A stretch of 64,000 nucleotides of DNA from an uncultured Prevotellaceae bacterium (GTDB lineage Bacteria > Bacteroidota > Bacteroidia > Bacteroidales > Bacteroidaceae). Made by a program: the position numbers and the translations under genes. The first letter of the stretch is position 1, and every line of letters begins with the position of its first letter. Positions 10,402 to 18,929 of this stretch are shown here, piece by piece. The notes beneath the pieces were generated by a model, which was not told the origin of the DNA, did no database searches, and saw only the letters and a list, made by a program, of their open reading frames with translations. Location of the stretch: assembly GCA_946188345.1 (NCBI GenBank), contig CAMHUI010000003.1:1-64000 (forward strand), given 5' to 3'.

Positions 10402-10917
10402 ATGAGAAAACAACGGATATACATGCTTGACAAGAACATCACTGAACGGCTATTCCGCCAGCACTATCACCGCATGCACCGTCTGGCTTGCGGCATGCTG
10501 GGTAGCGACAGCGCTGCCGACGACATCGTGCAAGATATCTTTCTCAGACTCATCGAGGCCGATATCCTGCCGGAAGAAGCCAGGATGGAGTCTTACCTGC
10601 TGACCGCCGTCCACCATCGCTGCCTGAACACCCTGCACCACCTTACTATCAGGCAACGCGTGATGGGACTCTACCCCATCGCCGACGAGCCCGCCATATG
10701 GTCTTCCGACCTGCAGACAGAACGGCTGGAGACCATCCGGAACTGCATAGCCGCCATGGACGAGCCTCACCGCTCTATCCTTCGCTTGCGCTTCGACGAA
10801 GACCTGACCCTCCGTGAAACAGCTGCCCAGCTGCAGATGAACATCAACACCTGCTACAAATACCTGAGGCAGGCCATCGAACACATCAGAAAGAATGTAA
10901 ACCCCAAAAACGAATGA
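10402..10917 (+). CDS. RNA polymerase sigma-70 factor, ECF type
   Basis: LACGMLGSDSAADDIVQDIFLRL (region 2), LRLRFDEDLTLRETAAQLQMNINTCYKYLRQAIEHIRK (region 4). Confidence 0.93.
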   Translation: MRKQRIYMLDKNITERLFRQHYHRMHRLACGMLGSDSAADDIVQDIFLRLIEADILPEEARMESYLLTAVHHRCLNTLHHLTIRQRVMGLYPIADEPAIWSSDLQTERLETIRNCIAAMDEPHRSILRLRFDEDLTLRETAAQLQMNINTCYKYLRQAIEHIRKNVNPKNE

Positions 10918-11564
10918 CAATGGAAATCCCCAATGACAACACGCAACGGCTCCTGGAAATGCTGGAGAACCCTCAGGCATACAACGAACAGGAAATCGGC
11001 GAAATCATCAGCCACGACGAAGCCACCTACCATCTCCTGACCGAGGTAAGGCAGAGCTTTCGTCAGCAAGACTCGACCGACATCGATGCTGCTTGGAAAA
11101 GCTTTTGTAAAAAGAGGGACGAGCGGAGAGCTGCCAGGCAGCCACACCATCGTCAGTTCCGCAAGATGGTCGCCGCCTTCATCTCATTAATATGTATCTC
11201 AGGCATCACATTTGCCGCCATTCAGATTGTTCACCGCCAATCAACCAAGTCGCCAGCCATCCAGCCCGCAGACGTGGTGGAGGCAAAACCCGTAGAGTCA
11301 CAGCCCGATACCCTCACCCTCTCTCCAAAAGAAGGCACGGACAACGACAGCAGGACCTTCGACAATATAGCCTTTGAAATCATGCTGACAGAGATAGCCA
11401 GCCACTACGGCGCAGACGTAGTCTTCGAGAACGAGACTGTCAAGCCGCTGCGCTTCTACTTCGTATGGTATCCCGGGCAACCAATGGAAAAGGTCGTCGA
11501 GACCCTCAACCATTTCGATAGCATTAACATCGTCATCGACAACAATAAGCTGATTGTGAAATGA
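10914..11564 (+). CDS. Membrane-anchored DUF4974/FecR C-terminal-like protein (putative anti-sigma)
   Basis: ATGA overlap with the sigma gene; single TM segment; C-terminal IMLTEIASHYGADVVFENETVKPLRFYF...VETLNHFDSINIVIDNNKLIVK resembles DUF4974. Confidence 0.75.
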   Translation: MTMEIPNDNTQRLLEMLENPQAYNEQEIGEIISHDEATYHLLTEVRQSFRQQDSTDIDAAWKSFCKKRDERRAARQPHHRQFRKMVAAFISLICISGITFAAIQIVHRQSTKSPAIQPADVVEAKPVESQPDTLTLSPKEGTDNDSRTFDNIAFEIMLTEIASHYGADVVFENETVKPLRFYFVWYPGQPMEKVVETLNHFDSINIVIDNNKLIVK

Positions 11565-14221
11565 GACGTATCACCCACCTGCTCCCAATCCTTCTCACCG
11601 CCATTACCCTACCGTCAACAGCCCAGCGCATCACCCGCAGCTACGACAACATATCCATAGCTAAAGCCCTGCGGCAACTCAATGAAGAGACAGACCAATA
11701 CACCATTCATTTCCTCTACGACGAGCTGGAAGACTTCCGCGTGACAACTACCGTAAAAGGCAAGTCCCTACCCGAAGCCGTCAGGCAGATGATTGGTTTC
11801 TACCCCATCCGCATGACCATTGTCACAGACCAGAACTCGGAAGCTCCGGGAAAACAGCGACAGCAGATCATCGTAGAATGTACCCATAAGACCGACATCC
11901 ACCTGACTGGTACCGTCGTCGACGAGCACGGGCTGCCTGTGGCCTATGCCAACATCTCCCTTTTCCTTCCAGCCGACACCACCCTGCTCAGCGGTGGCGT
12001 ATCCAACGAGAGCGGCTACTTCGCCATCCCCTATGAAACACCCATCAGCTCTCAACCCTCAACACTAAACTCTCAGCACTCAACTCTAAACTCTCATGAA
12101 GGCGTGCTGGCCCGCATCTCCTGCATAGGCTATAAGACTATCTGGCGACGATTCCTGCAGCCCGATGCCGGCACCATCCGAATGAGCTCCCATACCTATA
12201 CCATCAACGGCACGGTGGTGCAGGGCGAACGGCCGAAGGTACAGCTCCAAGGCAACTCCCTCATCATGAACGTAGAAGGAACCATCATGGAACGGCTTGG
12301 GACAGCAGAAGACATCCTCTCGCGAGTGCCCACCATCACAAAGAAAAGAGATGGCTATGAAATTTTAGGTAAAGGATCTCCGCTCATCTACGTAAACAAC
12401 CGCAAGCTGACCGAGCTGACCGAGCTGCGCAATATCCCTTCAGACAACATCCGCAACGTCGAAGTGGTTCAGAACCCTGGTGCCCGCTACGATGCCTCAG
12501 TCAATGCCGTCATCATCATCCACACCAAAAGGGCTGCCGGAGAAGGTCTCGGCGTAGAAATGAACTCATGGAGCCGCAAGGGACATGGCGTTGCCAACAA
12601 TGAGCGGGTCAATCTGACTTACCGAAGAGGAAACCTGGAATTATTTGCAAACCTTTTTGGAGCTTACAACAAACGCTTGGAGAAAGGCGAGTTTGAACAA
12701 ACTGTCTATGCAGACACGCTGTGGCAAATAGCCAACAAGCAAAAAGACAACATCTACAATCCATTCCTTGAAGGCCGCTTCGGATTCAACTACCAACTGA
12801 ACGACCAAAACTCTTTTGGCGGGTTCTATCAGAACACCTACGACTACGTGAAGACTTGGAGCAGCAACGACGACATCCTGCAAGCCAACGGCTCCCTGTA
12901 TGACCGTTTGCAGAACAGCAGTGTCAACAGGGCCAAAGGTGCGCCAAAGCATCAGGCAAATATCTACTACACGGGTAAGGTTGGGAAATTCGGCATCGAC
13001 TTCAATGCCGACTATACCTATCGTGATCAGCAGAATCGCAACCGGCAACAAGAACTGAGCGACGCGCATGAAGACCGCAACGAGAACACCTATGCCCATA
13101 CACGCAGCAGGATGGTGGCAGAGAAACTCTTCGTGACGCATCCTATAGGGAAAGGGCAGTTAGAAATAGGAGAGGAATATACCAATACCCGATGGAACAG
13201 CAGTTTCGAAAATGTAGAGGGTTACATCCTTGGCGGCAACAACGAGCAGCATGAGCAGGCCATAGCTCCCTTTGTTGAACTGCGTCAGCAGATGGGCCGC
13301 CTACGGCTGGCTGCCGGTATGCGCTATGAGCATGTGACGTCGGAATACTTTGTCAGCCACATCCGGCGCGACGACCAGTGCCGGAGCTATGATGAATTCT
13401 TTCCTTCGGCATCCTTGTCTGCTTCTGTAAAGAATCTGCAGTTTTCCTTCAGCTATGCCAAACGTACCAAGCGCCCCAGCTACTGGCAGCTGAGCAGCGA
13501 TGTCATCTACGAGAACCGGCTCAACCGACAGACGGGCAATCCCTTCCTGAAACCTGTCAAATACCATAACGTAAGCTCAATGACCATGTGGAGGTGGCTC
13601 TATTTCAATGTCAGCTTCACCCACTGCGTCGACCCCATCCTCTATACGGCAGAAAGTATTCCAGAAGACTCGAAGGTGAATCTTGTAACCTACAGGAACT
13701 ACGACCACGCCGACTGGATCATCATGACGCTGGGAGCTCAAAAGAGCATCAAATTAGGACATGAGGCCTCATGGACACCACAGTACAATGTCTCGCTCAT
13801 GAAGCCCTGGTTAAAGGCGGCGTTCCTGGACGGACAGAAAAGCTTCAACAAGCCCATGCTGTCGCTGCAGTTGGGCAATAGCGTCATGCTCAAGCACGAC
13901 TGGCTGCTGCAAGCCGACTTCAACGTGCATTCTCATGGCTGTACAGGGGCTAATGCCGTATCAGCATGTACCAACCCTTTGCTCACTCTCAGCGTCAGCA
14001 AAGAGTTCTGCAGACAGCGGCTTCATGTCAAGTTAGCTGCTGAAGACGTCTTCAATGGCGGCATCGGACGGTTTACACTTTACAGCAACCGATTCGTGTT
14101 TCGCAAGACCGAGGACAGCGATTCCCGCTGCGTGACGCTCTCCCTGCGCTACCGATTCAATGTCACCCCGTCGAAATATCGCGGTACGGGTGCCGGTAAT
14201 GCAGAAAAGAGCAGGCTATGA
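11561..14221 (+). CDS. Outer-membrane beta-barrel receptor with STN-like and CarboxypepD_reg-like N-terminal domains
   Basis: ATGA overlap with upstream gene; STN-like N-terminus, LTGTVVDEHGLPVAYANISL, plug-like region, barrel ending LSLRYRF. Confidence 0.85.
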   Translation: MRRITHLLPILLTAITLPSTAQRITRSYDNISIAKALRQLNEETDQYTIHFLYDELEDFRVTTTVKGKSLPEAVRQMIGFYPIRMTIVTDQNSEAPGKQRQQIIVECTHKTDIHLTGTVVDEHGLPVAYANISLFLPADTTLLSGGVSNESGYFAIPYETPISSQPSTLNSQHSTLNSHEGVLARISCIGYKTIWRRFLQPDAGTIRMSSHTYTINGTVVQGERPKVQLQGNSLIMNVEGTIMERLGTAEDILSRVPTITKKRDGYEILGKGSPLIYVNNRKLTELTELRNIPSDNIRNVEVVQNPGARYDASVNAVIIIHTKRAAGEGLGVEMNSWSRKGHGVANNERVNLTYRRGNLELFANLFGAYNKRLEKGEFEQTVYADTLWQIANKQKDNIYNPFLEGRFGFNYQLNDQNSFGGFYQNTYDYVKTWSSNDDILQANGSLYDRLQNSSVNRAKGAPKHQANIYYTGKVGKFGIDFNADYTYRDQQNRNRQQELSDAHEDRNENTYAHTRSRMVAEKLFVTHPIGKGQLEIGEEYTNTRWNSSFENVEGYILGGNNEQHEQAIAPFVELRQQMGRLRLAAGMRYEHVTSEYFVSHIRRDDQCRSYDEFFPSASLSASVKNLQFSFSYAKRTKRPSYWQLSSDVIYENRLNRQTGNPFLKPVKYHNVSSMTMWRWLYFNVSFTHCVDPILYTAESIPEDSKVNLVTYRNYDHADWIIMTLGAQKSIKLGHEASWTPQYNVSLMKPWLKAAFLDGQKSFNKPMLSLQLGNSVMLKHDWLLQADFNVHSHGCTGANAVSACTNPLLTLSVSKEFCRQRLHVKLAAEDVFNGGIGRFTLYSNRFVFRKTEDSDSRCVTLSLRYRFNVTPSKYRGTGAGNAEKSRL
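12049..12097. repeat. Intragenic heptamer array, 7 contiguous units
   Basis: CTCTCAA CCCTCAA CACTAAA CTCTCAG CACTCAA CTCTAAA CTCTCAT; encodes SQPSTLNSQHSTLNSH. Confidence 0.9.
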
Positions 14222-14270
14222 ATGTTGATTCCGCCCTTTAAGAGTTGAGAAATGTTGGGAGACAATAAAA

Positions 14271-14362
14271 GAAAGGAGGGCGTTGAGGGGTTGTTGTTTT
14301 TACCTGCTTCATCATTTACTCTAAGTAAAAAACACAAGCCCACAAACGCCCTCCTCTTTTTT
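14271..14362. terminator. Bidirectional long-stem terminator between convergent genes
   Basis: AGGAGGGCGTT..GGG.TTGTTGTTTTTAC / GTAAAAAACACAAGCCC..AACGCCCTCCTCTTTTTT. Confidence 0.75.
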
Positions 14363-14406
14363 CTCTATTGAGTCTGGAAGACCGGGAATCTATCTTTATT
14401 CTATAA

Positions 14407-14441
14407 CTCTCAACTCTAAACTCTCAACTCTAAACTCTCAC
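14407..14441. repeat. Heptamer array, 5 units
   Basis: CTCTCAA CTCTAAA CTCTCAA CTCTAAA CTCTCAC, 6 bp from the stop codon of the GH43 gene. Confidence 0.9.
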
Positions 14442-14447
14442 CATCCA

Positions 14448-17400
14448 CTACTTTCTGATGACTTTCTCGGTGTGGACTCCGGTACGGCTGCGCACTGTGA
14501 CGAGATACATACCCTGCGGCTGGGCGTAGAGGCTGACGGTTGCCTCGCCGGTGGCGCGGCCTTCGGCGACGGGAGTGCCCTGAAGGCTGACTACCTGATA
14601 GCTGAAGGGCTGTCCGAGGGTGTGAGTGATGGTGAGCTGGTCGCTGACGAGGTGTGGCCCGACAACGACTGCTTCGTCTCCTAGGGTATCTGATGTAGTG
14701 GGTTGCTGGATTCCGGTTTTGTATTGCTCTCCGATGAGGGGGCAAGGGCTCTCGACGGTGGGCTTCTGGTCGCGCACGTAGGGCCATCCGTCGCGGTCCC
14801 AGTGTATCTGGGAGAGGTAGGTTTTGCGTCCGCCGTCTACGTTGCTGGCGTCGTAGCCATGATAGAGCATCCACCACTGTCCGGCGTCGTCTTGCACGAA
14901 GTTGGCGTTGTGGCCGGGGGCAATGACTTCTGCTGAGCGATAGAGCAGATTTGAGAAGTTGTTGTTGATGGCCGGGCCACCGGTCTTACTGACGTAGGGT
15001 CCGAATAGTTTCTCTGAGCGTGCCATGACGAGGTGGTAGGATGACTTCTCGCCGTCGCAGCAGCTGCCTGCAGAGCCAATGAGGTAGTAGTAGCCATCGT
15101 GGGGAATGATGTAAGTTCCCTCGGTCAGTGTGCCAGCTATCTTCTGCGGCTTGGCTCCCTCGGCCACGGCCATGCCGTCGTCAGTGAGTTCGATACCATA
15201 GATGCCCCGGAAGGAGCCCCAGAAGAGGTATTTCTTGCCGCCATCCTCGATGGCGAAAGGGTCGATGGAGTTCTGGACGCCAATCTCTCTGGAGATGAAG
15301 AGCTTGGTAGTGTTGCGATAGGGTCCTTGTGCCCTGCTGGCAGTGGCTACACCGATGCCGCAGTCCCACTCGCCGCCCCAGGTGGACATGGAGAAATAGA
15401 GATAGTATTTTCCGTTGAAATACTCCACGTCGGGCGCCCAGATGGCTGCGTCCTTGACGAAGCTGGGTCGGGTGGCGTCGGTGAAGGCTGTGGTGACCCG
15501 GTTCCAGTCGACGAGGTTGGCCGAGCGGTAGACGGGTACATTGTGGATGACTTCTGTTGAGAAGAGGTAGTAGTAGCCGTCGGTGGAGCGTATGACAGTG
15601 GGGTCGGGGCAATCGCGGTTGATGACGGGTCCGCCGTAGGAGCAGCCTTCCGCGTTGGTGGTGGCATCGCTGAGTGTGGGCATGGCGGGGTCGAGGGGCT
15701 GTGCGCTACTGGTCTTGAGGGTGAAGGTCTGAGTGGCGAAGGTGGAGCCTTGCAACCGGGCGTTGACGGCCTGCACACCGCAGGTATAGCTGCCGTTGGG
15801 CAGTGTGAGGGTGACGCGTCTGGCGCCCGCAGCGTTGCCGGGCTGCAGCACCTTGCGCTGACCGTCGCGGGTACCGCCGACGTAGGCGTTGCCGCCGGCC
15901 ACGAGGCGACCGGTCTTCTCGTCACGGACAAAATATTCGTAGGTGACGTTTTTATTGCTTGCTGCTGGGCTTGACCACTCGAAGGTTACTTGGCTGCCGT
16001 TGATGGCTGCGAGACGCAGGCTGGGCTGGGCCGGCCGTTCGGTGGCTGAGGAGGGATTGACTGTCGCCACGAGCGTGTTGGTCAATCCGCTAGTGGCAAA
16101 GAAGGTGTCGTCGTCGGTGCGCCCTATCATAACGTAGTCGGGCGTACCATCGGCGTTCCAGTCGAGAGGCACGGTGCAGCCCTCTGAGTAGCCGGGCAGC
16201 CGATAAGCATTGGTGAAGGTGCCGTCGCCGCGGCCTAGGCTGATGAAGGTGGTCTGGGTGTTCTGGCTGGTTGACCATCCGGCGTTGACGATGTCGTAGA
16301 GGCCGTCGCCGTCCCAGTCGAGGGCGAGGTATTGGGTGGCGGTGGAGTTCTGGTTGCGCATCTCCTCGATGCCTTCATGGCCGAGGTCGGTGAGAAGGTA
16401 GTTGCCCTGTTCGTCGATACGGCCGGCATAGACTCCCCAGCGATAGTTCTGGCGACCGTTGCCGGTCCAACCTGAATAGAAGATGTCGGCGATGCCGTCG
16501 CCCGTGAAGTCGGCAATGGCGATGCCCCCCTCGCTCATGGGCTCAAACACCACGTCGCGGTTCTGATAGATCATCTGTCGGCGGAAGTGGCCGGGATGGG
16601 CGGGGTCGTTGAGGAAGAGGTCGGAGAAGTGGGAAGAGACACCGATGCGCACGCCCATTACGGAGCGATCGTCCGACTGGGCATTGACGAAGAAGTCGGT
16701 GTAGCCGTCGTTGTTGAAGTCGTAGGCCTGCACCTGTCCTTGCTGGAGGTGGAACTCCTTTCCGTCCTGACCATAGTCCTTGACATAGTTGTCGGAGAAG
16801 AATCGCGACACCTCAAAGACGCCATTGCCGCGGTTGAGAAGTACGACGTTGGCCGTAGGATAGCTCTTGGAGTTGGAGCCTTTCTTCTGATAGCCTATGC
16901 CCACGATGTCGGGCAGTCCGTCGTTGTTGAAGTCGGCCACGTCGGCAGAAATGATGACCCGCTCGTCGAAGTCGACAGCGTTGCCGTCGGCATCAACGAA
17001 GGTAAGCACAGCCTGCGAGAAGGTGCCGTCGCCACAGCCCAGGAAGACGCCCTCACGGCTGATATGGTCGAGGAAGGGCTGTCCCTCTGACTCGAAGCCG
17101 GCAGTCTCAAAGGCCACGATGTCCATGAGGCCGTCCTGATTGATGTCGCAGGGTGAGAAGCTGGGGCGGTCGGTGCAGTTGATGTTCAGTCCGGGGTCGA
17201 AATAGGTCTCGCCGTAGAAGTTGTTGATGCTCCACGACTTCGAGGCTTTATTATACTTCATGACGTGGACGGTGCGGTTGCGTTCGTAGTCGCTGGTGCC
17301 AGTCTGGTTGGTGTTGACATTTCCGGAACCTCCGTAGAGGAGTTCGCAGATTCCGTCGCCTGTGAGGTCGACGGCGACGCCTGATGAGAAGGAGGCACCT

Positions 17401-17510
17401 GCCGAAGTCCACTCCTTGGCGTAGTCAAGATTGGTCTGAGCGCTGCTGACGGCCGGAGAAAAAAGGAACGCGGCAAGCAGCAAAAGGGATGAAGAGATAA
17501 TTTGTTTCAT
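14448..17510 (-). CDS. Secreted FG-GAP/VCBS-repeat + GH43-like glycosidase with T9SS-type tail
   Basis: FG-GAP-like repeats (DINQDGLMDIV, DFNNDGLPDIVGIG, DWDGDGLYDIV); GH43-like 'NRDCPDPTVIRSTDGYYYLFST...IWAPDVEYFNGKYYLYFS...IDPFAIEDGGKKYLFWGSF'; C-terminal sorting-like tail. Confidence 0.85.
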   Translation of the reverse strand: MKQIISSSLLLLAAFLFSPAVSSAQTNLDYAKEWTSAGASFSSGVAVDLTGDGICELLYGGSGNVNTNQTGTSDYERNRTVHVMKYNKASKSWSINNFYGETYFDPGLNINCTDRPSFSPCDINQDGLMDIVAFETAGFESEGQPFLDHISREGVFLGCGDGTFSQAVLTFVDADGNAVDFDERVIISADVADFNNDGLPDIVGIGYQKKGSNSKSYPTANVVLLNRGNGVFEVSRFFSDNYVKDYGQDGKEFHLQQGQVQAYDFNNDGYTDFFVNAQSDDRSVMGVRIGVSSHFSDLFLNDPAHPGHFRRQMIYQNRDVVFEPMSEGGIAIADFTGDGIADIFYSGWTGNGRQNYRWGVYAGRIDEQGNYLLTDLGHEGIEEMRNQNSTATQYLALDWDGDGLYDIVNAGWSTSQNTQTTFISLGRGDGTFTNAYRLPGYSEGCTVPLDWNADGTPDYVMIGRTDDDTFFATSGLTNTLVATVNPSSATERPAQPSLRLAAINGSQVTFEWSSPAASNKNVTYEYFVRDEKTGRLVAGGNAYVGGTRDGQRKVLQPGNAAGARRVTLTLPNGSYTCGVQAVNARLQGSTFATQTFTLKTSSAQPLDPAMPTLSDATTNAEGCSYGGPVINRDCPDPTVIRSTDGYYYLFSTEVIHNVPVYRSANLVDWNRVTTAFTDATRPSFVKDAAIWAPDVEYFNGKYYLYFSMSTWGGEWDCGIGVATASRAQGPYRNTTKLFISREIGVQNSIDPFAIEDGGKKYLFWGSFRGIYGIELTDDGMAVAEGAKPQKIAGTLTEGTYIIPHDGYYYLIGSAGSCCDGEKSSYHLVMARSEKLFGPYVSKTGGPAINNNFSNLLYRSAEVIAPGHNANFVQDDAGQWWMLYHGYDASNVDGGRKTYLSQIHWDRDGWPYVRDQKPTVESPCPLIGEQYKTGIQQPTTSDTLGDEAVVVGPHLVSDQLTITHTLGQPFSYQVVSLQGTPVAEGRATGEATVSLYAQPQGMYLVTVRSRTGVHTEKVIRK

Positions 17511-17566
17511 GTTGAGAGTTGAGGGTTTAGGGTTTAGAGTTTAGAGTTTAGGGTTGAGAGTTGGGA
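17511..17566. repeat. Heptamer array, 8 units, filling the sufD-GH43 intergenic space
   Basis: GTTGAGA GTTGAGG GTTTAGG GTTTAGA GTTTAGA GTTTAGG GTTGAGA GTTGGGA. Confidence 0.93.
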
Positions 17567-17568
17567 GT

Positions 17569-18915
17569 TTATCTGCACAGCTTGCAGCCCTTGCAGGTGT
17601 TGAGTTCGCCTCGGAAGCGCTTGTCGACGAGGTAGTGCAGCCGGTCGCGCAGCTGCGGCAGCTGTATCTGGTCGATGACTTCCTTGACGAAGGCCTCCTG
17701 GAGGAGCAGATAGGCTTCCTGCCGGGAGATACCTCGCTGCTGCATGTAGAAGAGGGCGGCATCGTTGAGTTGGCCCACGGTGCTGCCATGGGAGCACTTC
17801 ACGTCGTCAGCATAGATCTCAAGCATTGGCTGGGTATACATGCGTGCCTCATTGCTGACGCAGAGGTTCTGATTGCGCATCTCAGATGCCGTCTGCTGGG
17901 CATCGGGCTCCACCAGCACGCGGCCTGCAAAAGCACCCGTGGCCTGGTTGTTCAGGATGTATTTATAGAGTTCATTGCTCGTGCAGTGGGGAACGGCATG
18001 GGTGATGAGGGTGTTGTTGTCGACGTGCTGCTGCTTGTCGGCGATGACGCAGCCGTTGCAGGTGCACTCGGCCCCCTCGCCGCGCATGACGAGGTTGAGC
18101 TGGTTGCGCGTGGTGCCGTTGTGCAGCGTCAGCACGTTGTGGTGGACGTGGCTGTCGCGCTGCTGCTCGATATAGACATTGCTCACGCGTACATTCTTAT
18201 AATGGGTTTCCTCCAGGGAGTATAGTTCCAGGGAAGCCCCCTGGCCCACAAAGACTTCCATGACTTCGGTGGTAAGGAAGCTGACGTCGTCGGCAGCATG
18301 GTCGCAGAAGAGCATCTTCAGCGAGGCGCCTTCCTCCAGCACGATGAGCACGCGTCGGTTGGCCATGAGGCCTGCCGAGGGCGACTTCAGGATGTTGATG
18401 ACCTGGATGGTCTTCTCTACCTTGACGCCTCGCGGCACATAGACGAAGAGCCCGTCTTGTGCCAGCATCGTGTTCAGCTGGGTCACGCCGTCGGCAGCCT
18501 CACCTGCAAGCCGGTGGTAGAGGCCTTCGGCCTGGTGGACATGCTGTGCCAACGACCCTACCACGACACCCTCGGGCAGCTGCCGATGGTCGGTCTCCTG
18601 ATAGAAGCTGTCGTTGACCATGAAATAGAGTGCTGTCGAGAGATTGGGTACGTCGCATCGGAAGGCCTCATAGGGGTTCACAGGGATGTTCAGGCGCCGC
18701 AGGTTCAGTCCATAGTCTGGCTCGAAGAGCTTGCCGACGTTGGTGTAGCGGTAGCGCTCCACCTTGCGTGTCGGGAATCCCTGCTGGCGGAACTGCTCAA
18801 AGGCGGCATCACGGCAACGGTTCATCACACCGCAAGAATGGTCGCACAGTGTTGCCCGCTCCTGTTCGTAGAGGTCTATGTATTGCTGCTCAGGACTCAA
18901 TTTCTCACTTCTCAT
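17569..18915 (-). CDS. sufD: Fe-S cluster assembly protein SufD
   Basis: SufD-like sequence (ALYFMVNDSFYQETDHRQLPEGVVVGSLAQ; CSHGSTVGQLNDAALFYMQQRGISRQEAYLLLQEAFVKEVI) adjacent to sufC/sufB. Confidence 0.93.
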   Translation of the reverse strand: MRSEKLSPEQQYIDLYEQERATLCDHSCGVMNRCRDAAFEQFRQQGFPTRKVERYRYTNVGKLFEPDYGLNLRRLNIPVNPYEAFRCDVPNLSTALYFMVNDSFYQETDHRQLPEGVVVGSLAQHVHQAEGLYHRLAGEAADGVTQLNTMLAQDGLFVYVPRGVKVEKTIQVINILKSPSAGLMANRRVLIVLEEGASLKMLFCDHAADDVSFLTTEVMEVFVGQGASLELYSLEETHYKNVRVSNVYIEQQRDSHVHHNVLTLHNGTTRNQLNLVMRGEGAECTCNGCVIADKQQHVDNNTLITHAVPHCTSNELYKYILNNQATGAFAGRVLVEPDAQQTASEMRNQNLCVSNEARMYTQPMLEIYADDVKCSHGSTVGQLNDAALFYMQQRGISRQEAYLLLQEAFVKEVIDQIQLPQLRDRLHYLVDKRFRGELNTCKGCKLCR

Positions 18916-18929
18916 TGCTCATTCCTCAT
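18902..18929. repeat. 7-bp-period array spanning the sufC stop / sufD start junction
   Basis: TTCTCAC TTCTCAT TGCTCAT TCCTCAT. Confidence 0.6.

Noticed and set aside
17511-17566. Plant-type telomere repeat or assembly contamination
   Set aside because: Units are variable and flanked on both sides by bacterial genes in phase with their start/stop codons; only some units match TTTAGGG.
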